The notes beneath the pieces were generated by a model. That model ran no database searches. It was not told the DNA's origin and saw only the letters and a program-made list of their open reading frames with translations. DNA of 64,000 nucleotides, taken from positions 1,480,055-1,544,054 of the forward strand of contig NC_058508.1 in NCBI RefSeq assembly GCF_020382885.2. Direction: 5' to 3'. Below, piece after piece: positions 56,526 through 64,000 of the stretch (positions are counted from its first letter, which is position 1; the number at the start of each line of letters is the position of its first letter). The position numbers were made by a program, and so were the translations under genes. Origin of the DNA: Scatophagus argus. Its lineage: Eukaryota > Chordata > Actinopteri > Scatophagidae.

Positions 56526-56848
56526 GCATTTAGTGTTTATTTTTATTTGCTTATATTTTTCTTCTTTCCTTTGAGAGAGTGTGCCCCCTACAGGAAGCAT
56601 GGGTGCAAACCTATAAATTGGAGTGCATGCAGAACAATGGCGGAGAAGGCAGACCAGCTGACACTCATTTTTGACCTCGGCCAGTCTCAGCCCTGCCGCA
56701 GACCAAGCAGAAGCCCTGCTTGGTGCTATAACATAAGATCTGAACAGTTAATTACTTTTTTTTTAATTTGAAATAAAACAAGTCAACGGTATCACTCTCC
56801 TTGGGTTCATTTATGTTTTGTTCTTCTCTGGGAAGGCTGTGAGTCATA
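56526..56848. other. No gene seen
   Basis: AT-rich start, then a short GC-richer stretch (56580-56740) of unknown nature. Confidence 0.4.
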
Positions 56849-57569
56849 CAGTGGTATGAAAAAGTTTGGGCACCCCTGATCATTTTCAGGATTTTCCTTT
56901 ATAAATCATTGGTTGTTCGGCTCAGCAATTTCAGTTAAATATATCATATAGCAGACAAACACAGTGATATTTCAGAAGTGAAATGAAGTTTATAGGATTA
57001 ACAGAAAGTGTGCAACAATTACTTAAACAACATTAGGCAGGTGCATAAATTTGGGCACCCTTGTTGTTTTATTGATTTGAGTACCTTTAGCACTAATTAT
57101 TGGAACACAAAGTTTGTTTGGTAAGCTCATTGACCCTTGACCTACATACACAGGTGAATCCGATCATGAGAAAGGGTATTTCAGGTGGCCAGTAGCAAGT
57201 TGTTCTCCCTTTTGCATCTTCTCTGAGGAGTGGCAACATGGGAGCCTCAAAACAACTCTCAAATGACCTGAAAACAAAGATTGTCCAACATCATGGTTTA
57301 GGGGAAGGATACAAAAAGCTGGCTCAGAGATTTAAGCTGTCAGTTTCCACTGTGAGGAACATAGTGAGGAAATGGAAGACTACAGGCACAGTCCTAGTTA
57401 AGGCCCGGAGTGGCAGGCCAAGAACAATCTCTGATAAGCAGAGGCGAGGAATGGTGAGAACGGTCAAACTCAACCCACAGACCAGCTCCAAAGACCTACA
57501 ACATGATCTTGCTGCAGATGGTGTCACTGTGCATCGTTCAACTATTCAGCGCACTTTGCACAAGGAGAT
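56849..57569 (+). mobile_element. Tc1-like transposon, front half
   Basis: Begins right after a TA dinucleotide (56847-56848) with CAGTGGTATGAAAAAGTTTG followed by GGCACCCC, a known type of fish Tc1 terminal repeat. The transposase gene follows and is cut at 57569 by the Gmr1-type LTR. The remainder should lie beyond the window if the insertion is simple. Confidence 0.9.
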
Positions 57570-57582
57570 TGTGAGAAGGTGA
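57238..57582 (+). pseudogene. Tc1 transposase N-terminus, interrupted
   Basis: Starts MGASKQLSNDLKTKIVQHHG. It contains a paired-like DNA-binding region with two helix-turn-helix units (KKLAQRFKLSVSTVRNIVRK and SSKDLQHDLAADGVTVHRST) joined by the AT-hook-like SGRPRTIS at residues ~60-67. The last element-derived codon is at about residue 110; the final residues and stop come from the inserted LTR. The catalytic DDE domain is absent from the window. Confidence 0.85.
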
Positions 57583-58552
57583 GCACCCCCCTTCTCTCTG
57601 TCTCCCACGAGGGACGCGTTTTGATAACGTGGCAGCGTCGGACAATTAAAATTTAAAAAGACGTTTCGGACTTTGTAGCGCATATACACGCTGACGCGTG
57701 TGTGCGCACACACACACTCCCAAGCACACGGAGAAATGGACTCTATCGTCAGTTTATGTATATGCAAATGCTTGGTGACATGTTTGGCGTGGCGTACGCC
57801 ATGGACGCTTCGGCGCTGAAAGTTCAGCCCGCTGCGTCGCTCACCTTCCACAACCACAACTCACCCGTGTTAGTTTTCTCCCCGGTTTAGCATCCAGGCG
57901 TGTGGTGAGGTACCCACTACTCGTCCACCTCTTCATTTCAGTTTGTAAAGACTCTGGTTTACCATACATTCACACAGTCACCTGCACTCCCGGTCCGACT
58001 CCACTGCTCCTCTGCGGAAGCGCGCGCCGCTGCAGGGGTGGACTTTATTGGGCACAGGGCAAGGGGGCACGGCCCATTGCACTCAGGGGGTTTTTATTTT
58101 TCTATGGTATTGGCTATGTGGTGTTTGTATAAAATTATTGTGTGGTGTGTACATATTTGGTGTGTGGGTAAATTAACTTGTGCATTATTTATTTGTTTGT
58201 ATCCATTTATTATGATTATAGTATTGTATGGACCATTATGTTTATTGGTAATCCCCTCAATAATGGTTTGGACCATTTGGGCTCTACAAGCAGCCCTATT
58301 TAAAGGAGCCTCATTTTGCACTTGTGGTTCCTTGGGAGAACTACTATGTGCTGTTGTGAGAGTTGGTTATCGGTGTTCAGTTCCTGTATTATTCCTGCCT
58401 TTTGTCTGCCTGTGAAAACCTTGTGTTCTGGGAGAATAAACGGATTTTTCCTGGCACCTGACGCTTTGCTGCCTCCTATTCTCAACCTCTTCTGCCTGAA
58501 TCCGGTCTTGCCGAGATCCCGTTATTCGGGGAGACCACTCTGGTCCCTCACA
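57570..58552 (+). repeat. 5' LTR of the Gmr1-type element (983 bp)
   Basis: Starts TGTGAGAAGG and ends GTCCCTCACA (TGTGAG/CTCACA termini). A TATA-like TATTTAAA lies at 58297-58304 and AATAAA at 58435-58440. The primer site TTTGGTGGCAGCGGTGGGAT begins at 58553. Confidence 0.92.
58297..58304 (+). promoter_or_regulatory. TATA-like box in the 5' LTR
   Basis: TATTTAAA placed 131 bp before the LTR's AATAAA; the same box recurs at 63867-63874 in the 3' LTR. This fits U3 promoter, R and poly(A) geometry. Confidence 0.5.
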
Positions 58553-58608
58553 TTTGGTGGCAGCGGTGGGATCTGTGGCCATCGGAGAAGCTGGAAAAAA
58601 GAGTTGGA

Positions 58609-61600
58609 ATGAGAGGTCGAGCAGGGAAGCGAGGCCGTGGGGCGCAAGACAGCCGAACTGGGGTGAGCATGGATTTCCCCATCCAGACCCCAGTGGACAC
58701 AGAGGAGGAAGAAGAGGTGCAGACAGACGGTGAGGTCGGGGCCCAGGCGTCGGGCGGAGAACAGCCCAGTGTGTGTGACCTAGCCACCCTGCATCAGCTC
58801 CTGGTCAGGAACCTTCGAGCCCAGGAGAGGGAGGCATCGAAGCAGGAACAGAGATGGAGGGGTGTCCAGCTCCAGCTGAATCAACTCAGGGAAGATGTTG
58901 ATGCTGACCGTAGACGTCCACCTCCAGCACCATCTATGCATCAGCCAGGGGGTGTCCATTCCCCACTGGGCGACGTACCAGCAGTAGGTCCAGCAGCACC
59001 AGTATCTCCAGCAGCAGCAGGACCAGCCCCTGCACCAAGGGCCTGGTCCAGTGCGGCGATCCCCAGGTTTGAGAAAGGGGATGACATCGAACAATACCTG
59101 ACCACATTTGAGCGGCTAGCTATGGCTTACCGCTGGCCAAGAGAGGACTGGGCGGTGATCCTGGTGCCCTACCTCTCGGGCAAGGCACGTAGTGCATATG
59201 TGGCAATGGACATAAACCATGCTATGAACTATGATCGTGTGAAGGAGGCCATCCTAAACAAATATGAGATCAACGAGGAGGTGTACCGGAGGAGGTTCCG
59301 TGAACCAGACGTCAGGCCGGGAGAAACGCCTCGGGAGCTGTACACCCGCCTCAAGGATCTCATCAACAAGTGGATTCGGCCGGCAACAAAGACGATTGAC
59401 GAGGTGATGGAAACCCTTGTCATGGAGCAGTTCCTGCGAACCCTGAACCCCGACATCAGAGTTTGGGTGAAGGAGCACAATCCGCAGGATGGTCAGAGGG
59501 CAGCAGAACTGGTGGAGAACTTCATGGCAGCTCGGCGGGGCCACAAGACCTTCCGGATGGAGCCACCACCAAGACCAGCAGCTCGAGGTAGGTCTGAGGG
59601 GTTTGGTCATGGGAGTGGTTCAAAGACTAGTGAGCCCAGTAGACAGCCTGTCCAAAGTTCGTTGCCCACAGTTAGGTCCAGAGATGCCCGTGAACAGAAA
59701 CCTACTGCAACGGTGGTTTGCTATTACTGCCATCAAGAGGGCCACATTAAGCCTGAATGTCCAAACAGGAAGCCCAAGCACTCCAGCCATTGCTGTGTCC
59801 CGAGACAGGAAGAGGGTGACACAGGGTTGGTGGGGAGGCTTCAGACTGAACCAGTTGTAGTTAATGGGAAGAGGGCTATTGCCCTGTTGGACACTGCAAG
59901 CACCCAGACATTAGTGCAGCCCCGCGTAGTAGAAAAAAGAGACTATTTACCGGATGAAAAACTGAGGGTCTCTTGTGTAAATGGGGATGAGCATGAGTAC
60001 CCGGTAGCTGAAATCTACCTGGAGGTCAGAGGCCAGACTTATCAAATGACGGTGGGGGTGGTTGAGAGACTGAGCCATTCTGTGGTCATCGGCCAAGACC
60101 TCCCTGTCCTGCTTGAGCTAGTGCAAACAAGCCGACCCATCAGCATGGTAGTGACGAGGGCCCAGAGCCGGGCACCGGGTCCTGAAGAGCCTGCTGATGA
60201 GCCTGAGTCCACTAGCCTGTCAGAGCTGCCATTTGCCGAGGAGGACATCACTCCTCCTGCCAGAGTGAAATGCAGGAAGACCCGCAGGCAGCGCAGACAG
60301 GATAGGTTAGTGGGGACATTGCAGAGATCTGAGGAGCTACCAGTTAACCAGCCAGATGATGAGTGGGTGAAGGGGGTAGATAATTTTGAGCAGCTGCAGA
60401 GAGAGGATCCCACTCTGCAGAAAGCTTTCGAGAAGGTCACCCACATCGATGATGTCCAGACAGAAGTCCCTTCTGCTTTGTCTGGGGAAAGATATATATT
60501 GAGAGACGGACGATTATATCACCAGCCAGGGGAAGGCAGGACTGAGCAGTTAGTGGTTCCCAAACAGCTCAGGGAACAGGTGCTGGCTATGGGTCACAAA
60601 ATCCCGTGGGCAGGTCATCTGAGCAACACCAAGAGCCATGAGAGAATTGCAGCCAGGTTCTATTGGCCAGGGCTCTACAGTGATGTCTTAAATTATTGTA
60701 AGACCTGTCCGGAATGCCAGCTGACCAGTCGTAGAAAGACTAGCCCTTATCCACTTCAACCACTTCCTGTCATCGAGGTGCCTTTTACCCGTATTGCTAT
60801 GGACATTGTAGGTCCCCTGGAGAGAACACAGACAGGCTACCGGTACATTCTGGTAGTCTGTGACTATGCTACGCGTTACCCAGAGGCCTTCCCTCTGCGC
60901 AAGGTAACAGCTCGCCCCATAGCACAGGCATTGTTGCAACTCTTCTCCAGGGTGGGAATCCCACAGGAAGTCCTTACTGACCAGGGCACAGCTTTCCTAT
61001 CCAAGACCATGAAACAGGTTTATAGTTTGCTGGGTATTAAGGGCATTAGAACCACTCCATACCACCCTCAGTCCGATGGCCTTGTAGAGCGTTACAACCA
61101 GACGCTTAAGAGCATGTTGAGGAAGTTTGTGGCAGCCAATGGGAAAGACTGGGACCGCTGGCTGCCCTTCTTACTGTTTGCCTACCGTGAGGTCCCCCAG
61201 GCCTCCACGGGTTTTTCACCCTTTGAGCTGCTTTATGGCCGACAGGTTCGTGGTCCCTTGGACGTCCTGAGAGAGGCCTGGGAGGGACCCAGGTCTCCCA
61301 AGACTCACAGCATCTTGGCTCATGTACTGAAGATGAGAGACAAGATGGAGGAGATGGCAGAGCTGGTACGAGCGAACCTGGGGCAGGCCCAGACTCACCA
61401 GAAGTCCTGGTACGACAAGGCAGCCAGGCAGAGGAGTCTCCAACCAGGACAGAAGGTTCTGCTTCTTCTGCCCACCACTGAAAACAAGCTGCTTGCCAGG
61501 TGGCAGGGGCCGTACAAGGTGGTGCGGAAGATGGGTCCAGCCACCTACGAGATTGACCTTCCTGGGAAGAGAAAACCCAGGCAAACCTTTCATATCAATC

Positions 61601-63120
61601 TCCTGAAGGAGTGGCATGAGAGGCAACCGGAGGTGCAACTCAGTATGCTGGCAGTGGCAGAGGGGGAGGAGAGTCCGGAGCAGTTCTTCCCCATCAGCCA
61701 GCAGTCAACCACCCTAGACCTGTCGCATCTGACTCCTCAGCAGCAGAGAGGGATGGAAGCGGTCATCCCTGCAGGTCTCTTCCAGGAGAGACCGGGCTTC
61801 ACAACAGTGGTCGAGCATTCCATCCCTCTGAAAGACACAACTCCGGTGCGGCAACGGATGTACCGGGTACCTGAGCGTCTCCTGCCATGCCTCAAGGCGG
61901 AGGTGGAGGAGATGCTGGCCTTGGGGGTGATCGAGAAATCGTCTAGTGAGTGGAGCAACCCAGTAGTGCTGGTGCCCAAGAAAGATGGCACCATGCGCTT
62001 TTGTATCGACTTTCGAAAAGTGAACGCACAGTCCCACTTTGATGCTTACCCTATGCCGAGGCTGGAAGACTTAATTGAGCGCCTGGGTAAAGCATCATTT
62101 ATCACCACCTTGGACTTGTGCAAAGGGTACTGGCAAGTACCCCTGACTAAGGAGGCCAGGCCCTACACAGCCTTTCGTACCCCTCAGGGGCTGTTTCAGT
62201 TCCAGGTAATGCCCTTTGGTCTGCAGGGGGCACCGGCCACTTTTCAGAGACTGATGGACATTGTGTTGGCTGGTACCGACTCTTTTGCCGCAGCCTACCT
62301 AGATGACATTGTGGTGTACAGTGCAACCTGGGAGGACCACCTCTGTCATCTAGGTGAGGTGTTTCAGCGCATCCAGAAGGCGGGCTTGACCATCCACCCG
62401 CAGAAGTGTGCCCTGGCGAAGGAGGAGGTGCGGTACCTTGGCCATGTTCTGGGCCGAGGAGTGATTCGACCGCAGCAAGAGAAGGTTCAGGCGGTACTGG
62501 ACTGTCCGCGGCCCCAGACCAAGAAGGATGTCCGGTCGTTCCTGGGCCTAGTGGGGTGGTACCGCCGGTTTGTGCCGGACTTTGCACGGCGAGCGGCACC
62601 ATTGTCAAACTTGACCCGGAAGTCGGGATCCTCCAAGGTCCAGTGGGGGGAGAAGCAAGAGCAGGCGTTCCTGGACCTGAAAGAGGCGCTCTGCAAAGAC
62701 CCAGTGCTCCAGAGTCCTGATTTTGGACAACACTTCACTGTCCAGACTGATGCCTCCGGTGTTGGTCTTGGGGCAGTGCTGCTCCAAGGAGAAGGTGACA
62801 ACAAGAAGCCTGTGGCATACATCAGTCGCAAACTGTTTCCTCGGGAGACCAGGTATGCAACGGTTGAACTTGAGTGTTTGGCTGTGAAGTGGGCTCTGGA
62901 CACTTTGAAATATTACCTCTTAGGTAGAGACTTTTCTTTGGAGACTGACCACCGCGCCTTGCAGTGGTTGGGCCGCATGAAGGACTCCAATGCTCGTGTC
63001 ACCCGCTGGTTCTTGGCATTGCAGCCGTATCGTTTTACGGTGCGGTACCGGGCGGGAAAGGAGAATACCGTGGCAGACTTCTTGTCTCGCCACCCAGTTG
63101 GCGAGACTCCAGAGGGGTAG
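58609..63120 (+). CDS. Gag-Pol of the Gmr1-type element, Gag-PR-IN-RT-RH (1503 aa)
   Basis: One uninterrupted frame, first ATG 57 bp past the LTR (MRGRAGKRG). Gag: capsid-like region at ~150-300 (YLTTFERLAMAYRWP), CCHC knuckle CYYCHQEGHIKPEC at ~371-384. Protease: LLDTAS with D428 (DTAS, not the usual DTGS/DSGA). Integrase: H663, H670, C700 and C703 zinc site, then D732, D791 and E827 (exactly 35 residues between the last two), with a C-terminal PYKVVRKMGPATYEID region. Reverse transcriptase: RFCIDFRKVN (D1134), FITTLDLCKGYWQV, and YLDD (1230-1233). RNase H: TDAS (D1381), E1420/E1422 region, TDH (D1447). All catalytic residues are present. The integrase-first order is like Ty1/copia, but the sequences are gypsy-like. 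No frameshift between gag and pol, so a single polyprotein is expected. Confidence 0.95.
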   Translation: MRGRAGKRGRGAQDSRTGVSMDFPIQTPVDTEEEEEVQTDGEVGAQASGGEQPSVCDLATLHQLLVRNLRAQEREASKQEQRWRGVQLQLNQLREDVDADRRRPPPAPSMHQPGGVHSPLGDVPAVGPAAPVSPAAAGPAPAPRAWSSAAIPRFEKGDDIEQYLTTFERLAMAYRWPREDWAVILVPYLSGKARSAYVAMDINHAMNYDRVKEAILNKYEINEEVYRRRFREPDVRPGETPRELYTRLKDLINKWIRPATKTIDEVMETLVMEQFLRTLNPDIRVWVKEHNPQDGQRAAELVENFMAARRGHKTFRMEPPPRPAARGRSEGFGHGSGSKTSEPSRQPVQSSLPTVRSRDAREQKPTATVVCYYCHQEGHIKPECPNRKPKHSSHCCVPRQEEGDTGLVGRLQTEPVVVNGKRAIALLDTASTQTLVQPRVVEKRDYLPDEKLRVSCVNGDEHEYPVAEIYLEVRGQTYQMTVGVVERLSHSVVIGQDLPVLLELVQTSRPISMVVTRAQSRAPGPEEPADEPESTSLSELPFAEEDITPPARVKCRKTRRQRRQDRLVGTLQRSEELPVNQPDDEWVKGVDNFEQLQREDPTLQKAFEKVTHIDDVQTEVPSALSGERYILRDGRLYHQPGEGRTEQLVVPKQLREQVLAMGHKIPWAGHLSNTKSHERIAARFYWPGLYSDVLNYCKTCPECQLTSRRKTSPYPLQPLPVIEVPFTRIAMDIVGPLERTQTGYRYILVVCDYATRYPEAFPLRKVTARPIAQALLQLFSRVGIPQEVLTDQGTAFLSKTMKQVYSLLGIKGIRTTPYHPQSDGLVERYNQTLKSMLRKFVAANGKDWDRWLPFLLFAYREVPQASTGFSPFELLYGRQVRGPLDVLREAWEGPRSPKTHSILAHVLKMRDKMEEMAELVRANLGQAQTHQKSWYDKAARQRSLQPGQKVLLLLPTTENKLLARWQGPYKVVRKMGPATYEIDLPGKRKPRQTFHINLLKEWHERQPEVQLSMLAVAEGEESPEQFFPISQQSTTLDLSHLTPQQQRGMEAVIPAGLFQERPGFTTVVEHSIPLKDTTPVRQRMYRVPERLLPCLKAEVEEMLALGVIEKSSSEWSNPVVLVPKKDGTMRFCIDFRKVNAQSHFDAYPMPRLEDLIERLGKASFITTLDLCKGYWQVPLTKEARPYTAFRTPQGLFQFQVMPFGLQGAPATFQRLMDIVLAGTDSFAAAYLDDIVVYSATWEDHLCHLGEVFQRIQKAGLTIHPQKCALAKEEVRYLGHVLGRGVIRPQQEKVQAVLDCPRPQTKKDVRSFLGLVGWYRRFVPDFARRAAPLSNLTRKSGSSKVQWGEKQEQAFLDLKEALCKDPVLQSPDFGQHFTVQTDASGVGLGAVLLQGEGDNKKPVAYISRKLFPRETRYATVELECLAVKWALDTLKYYLLGRDFSLETDHRALQWLGRMKDSNARVTRWFLALQPYRFTVRYRAGKENTVADFLSRHPVGETPEG

Positions 63121-63125
63121 GGAAA

Positions 63126-64000
63126 TGTGAGAAGGTGAGCACCCCCCTTCTCTCTGTCTCCCACGAGGGACGCGTTTTGATAACGTGGCAGCGTCGGACA
63201 ATTAAAATTTAAAAAGACGTTTCGGACTTTGTAGCGCATATACACGCTGACGCGTGTGTGCGCACACACACACACACACACACACACTCCCAAGCACACG
63301 GAGAAATGGACTCTATCGTCAGTTTATGTATATGCAAATGCTTGGTGACATGTTTGGCGTGGCGTACGCCATGGACGCTTCGGCGCTGAAAGTTCAGCCC
63401 GCTGCGTCGCTCACCTTCCACAACCACAACTCACCCGTGTTAGTTTTCTCCCCGGTTTAGCATCCAGGCGTGTGGTGAGGTACCCACTACTCGTCCACCT
63501 CTTCATTTCAGTTTGTAAAGACTCTGGTTTACCATACATTCACACAGTCACCTGCACTCCCGGTCCGACTCCACTGCTCCTCTGCGGAAGCGCGCGCCGC
63601 TGCAGGGGTGGACTTTATTGGGCACAGGGCAAGGGGGCACGGCCCATTGCACTCAGGGGGTTTTTATTTTTCTATGGTATTGGCTATGTGGTGTTTGTAT
63701 AAAATTATTGTGTGGTGTGTACATATTTGGTGTGTGGGTAAATTAACTTGTGCATTATTTATTTGTTTGTATCCATTTATTATGATTATAGTATTGTATG
63801 GACCATTATGTTTATTGGTAATCCCCTCAATAATGGTTTGGACCATTTGGGCTCTACAAGCAGCCCTATTTAAAGGAGCCTCATTTTGCACTTGTGGTTC
63901 CTTGGGAGAACTACTATGTGCTGTTGTGAGAGTTGGTTATCGGTGTTCAGTTCCTGTATTATTCCTGCCTTTTGTCTGCCTGTGAAAACCTTGTGTTCTG
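63126..64000 (+). repeat. 3' LTR of the Gmr1-type element (incomplete at window end)
   Basis: Collinear with 57570-58430. The CA tract (63260-63288) is 14 bp longer than its 5' counterpart (57704-57716). The last ~120 bp of this LTR lie outside the window. Confidence 0.95.
63260..63288. repeat. (CA)n microsatellite in the 3' LTR
   Basis: Seven more CA units than in the 5' LTR. Confidence 0.95.

Larger units (their letters stand above)
57570..64000 (+). mobile_element. Young Gmr1-type Ty3/gypsy retrotransposon (3' LTR runs off the window)
   Basis: 5' LTR 57570-58552, primer site, gag-pol 58609-63120, polypurine tract (GAGGGGTAGGGAAA, 63111-63125) and 3' LTR from 63126. Over 861 bp of 5' LTR set against 875 bp of 3' LTR I saw no difference except a CA repeat that is 14 bp longer in the 3' copy. 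The pol order (integrase before RT) is the Gmr1 arrangement known from cod and some other deuterostomes. It appears complete and recently inserted. Confidence 0.9.

Noticed and set aside
58038..58415. 125-codon frame inside the LTR, repeated at 63608-63985
   Set aside because: Identical only because the two LTRs are identical; hydrophobic translation of AT-rich U3 sequence with no gene context.
62147..62608. Antisense frames of 130-153 codons within the Gmr1-type gag-pol
   Set aside because: Shadows of the GC-rich sense frame; no independent features.

Overview
This window looks like nuclear DNA of a ray-finned (teleost) fish. It holds eukaryotic split genes with GT-AG introns, many microsatellites, and a transposon mix typical of fish: Rex3-like and L2 LINEs, Penelope-like elements, tRNA-headed SINEs, Tc1, hAT and Ty3/gypsy elements. 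It also holds a PIM-like kinase of a type that is multiplied in teleosts. The only convincing host gene is that kinase; almost everything else recognisable is mobile DNA. Nothing prokaryotic was seen. All family names rest on reading motifs by eye, not on database searches.

Layout. 1-18.9 kb: old debris, including a Rex3-like LINE relic (0.3-1.7 kb), two copies of an unclassified dispersed repeat (2.6-3.4 and 6.1-6.6 kb), a broken hAT transposase (7.1-9.5 kb), two SINEs, a broken minus-strand split gene (13.1-14.2 kb), and LINE fragments at 16.5-18.8 kb. 19.5-25.9 kb: a 6.43-kb DNA transposon with 63-bp perfect terminal inverted repeats and a 6-bp target duplication. It carries two convergent, fully open six-exon genes: a DDE integrase-type transposase (minus strand, 398 aa) and a RING-like protein (plus strand, 352 aa). 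A small inverted-repeat element is nested in the transposase's first intron, and a 707-bp hAT with a perfect 8-bp duplication sits inside that. 26-37 kb: sparse relics, a 24-nt poly-G tract, a third dispersed-repeat copy, and an L2 ORF1 (esterase) fragment.

37.7-40.7 kb: an intact eight-exon PIM-like serine/threonine kinase (379 aa). 42-44.7 kb: a full-headed SINE and a Penelope-like scrap. 44.75-50.57 kb: a decayed gypsy element with its 5' LTR, a stub of its 3' LTR, and an L2 LINE inserted in pol. 50.8-57.6 kb: a pile of fragments (gypsy, Penelope-like, Rex3-like, a 2.8-kb L2, an inverted second L2 piece, and the front half of a Tc1). 57.57-64.0 kb: a very young gypsy element of the Gmr1 type, with a single 1503-aa gag-pol in which integrase precedes reverse transcriptase. 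Its two LTRs appear identical except for a CA-repeat length difference.

The strongest candidates for something under-described are the 19.5-25.9 kb transposon with its RING companion gene and the Gmr1-type element. Nested insertions give a relative order of events in several places.
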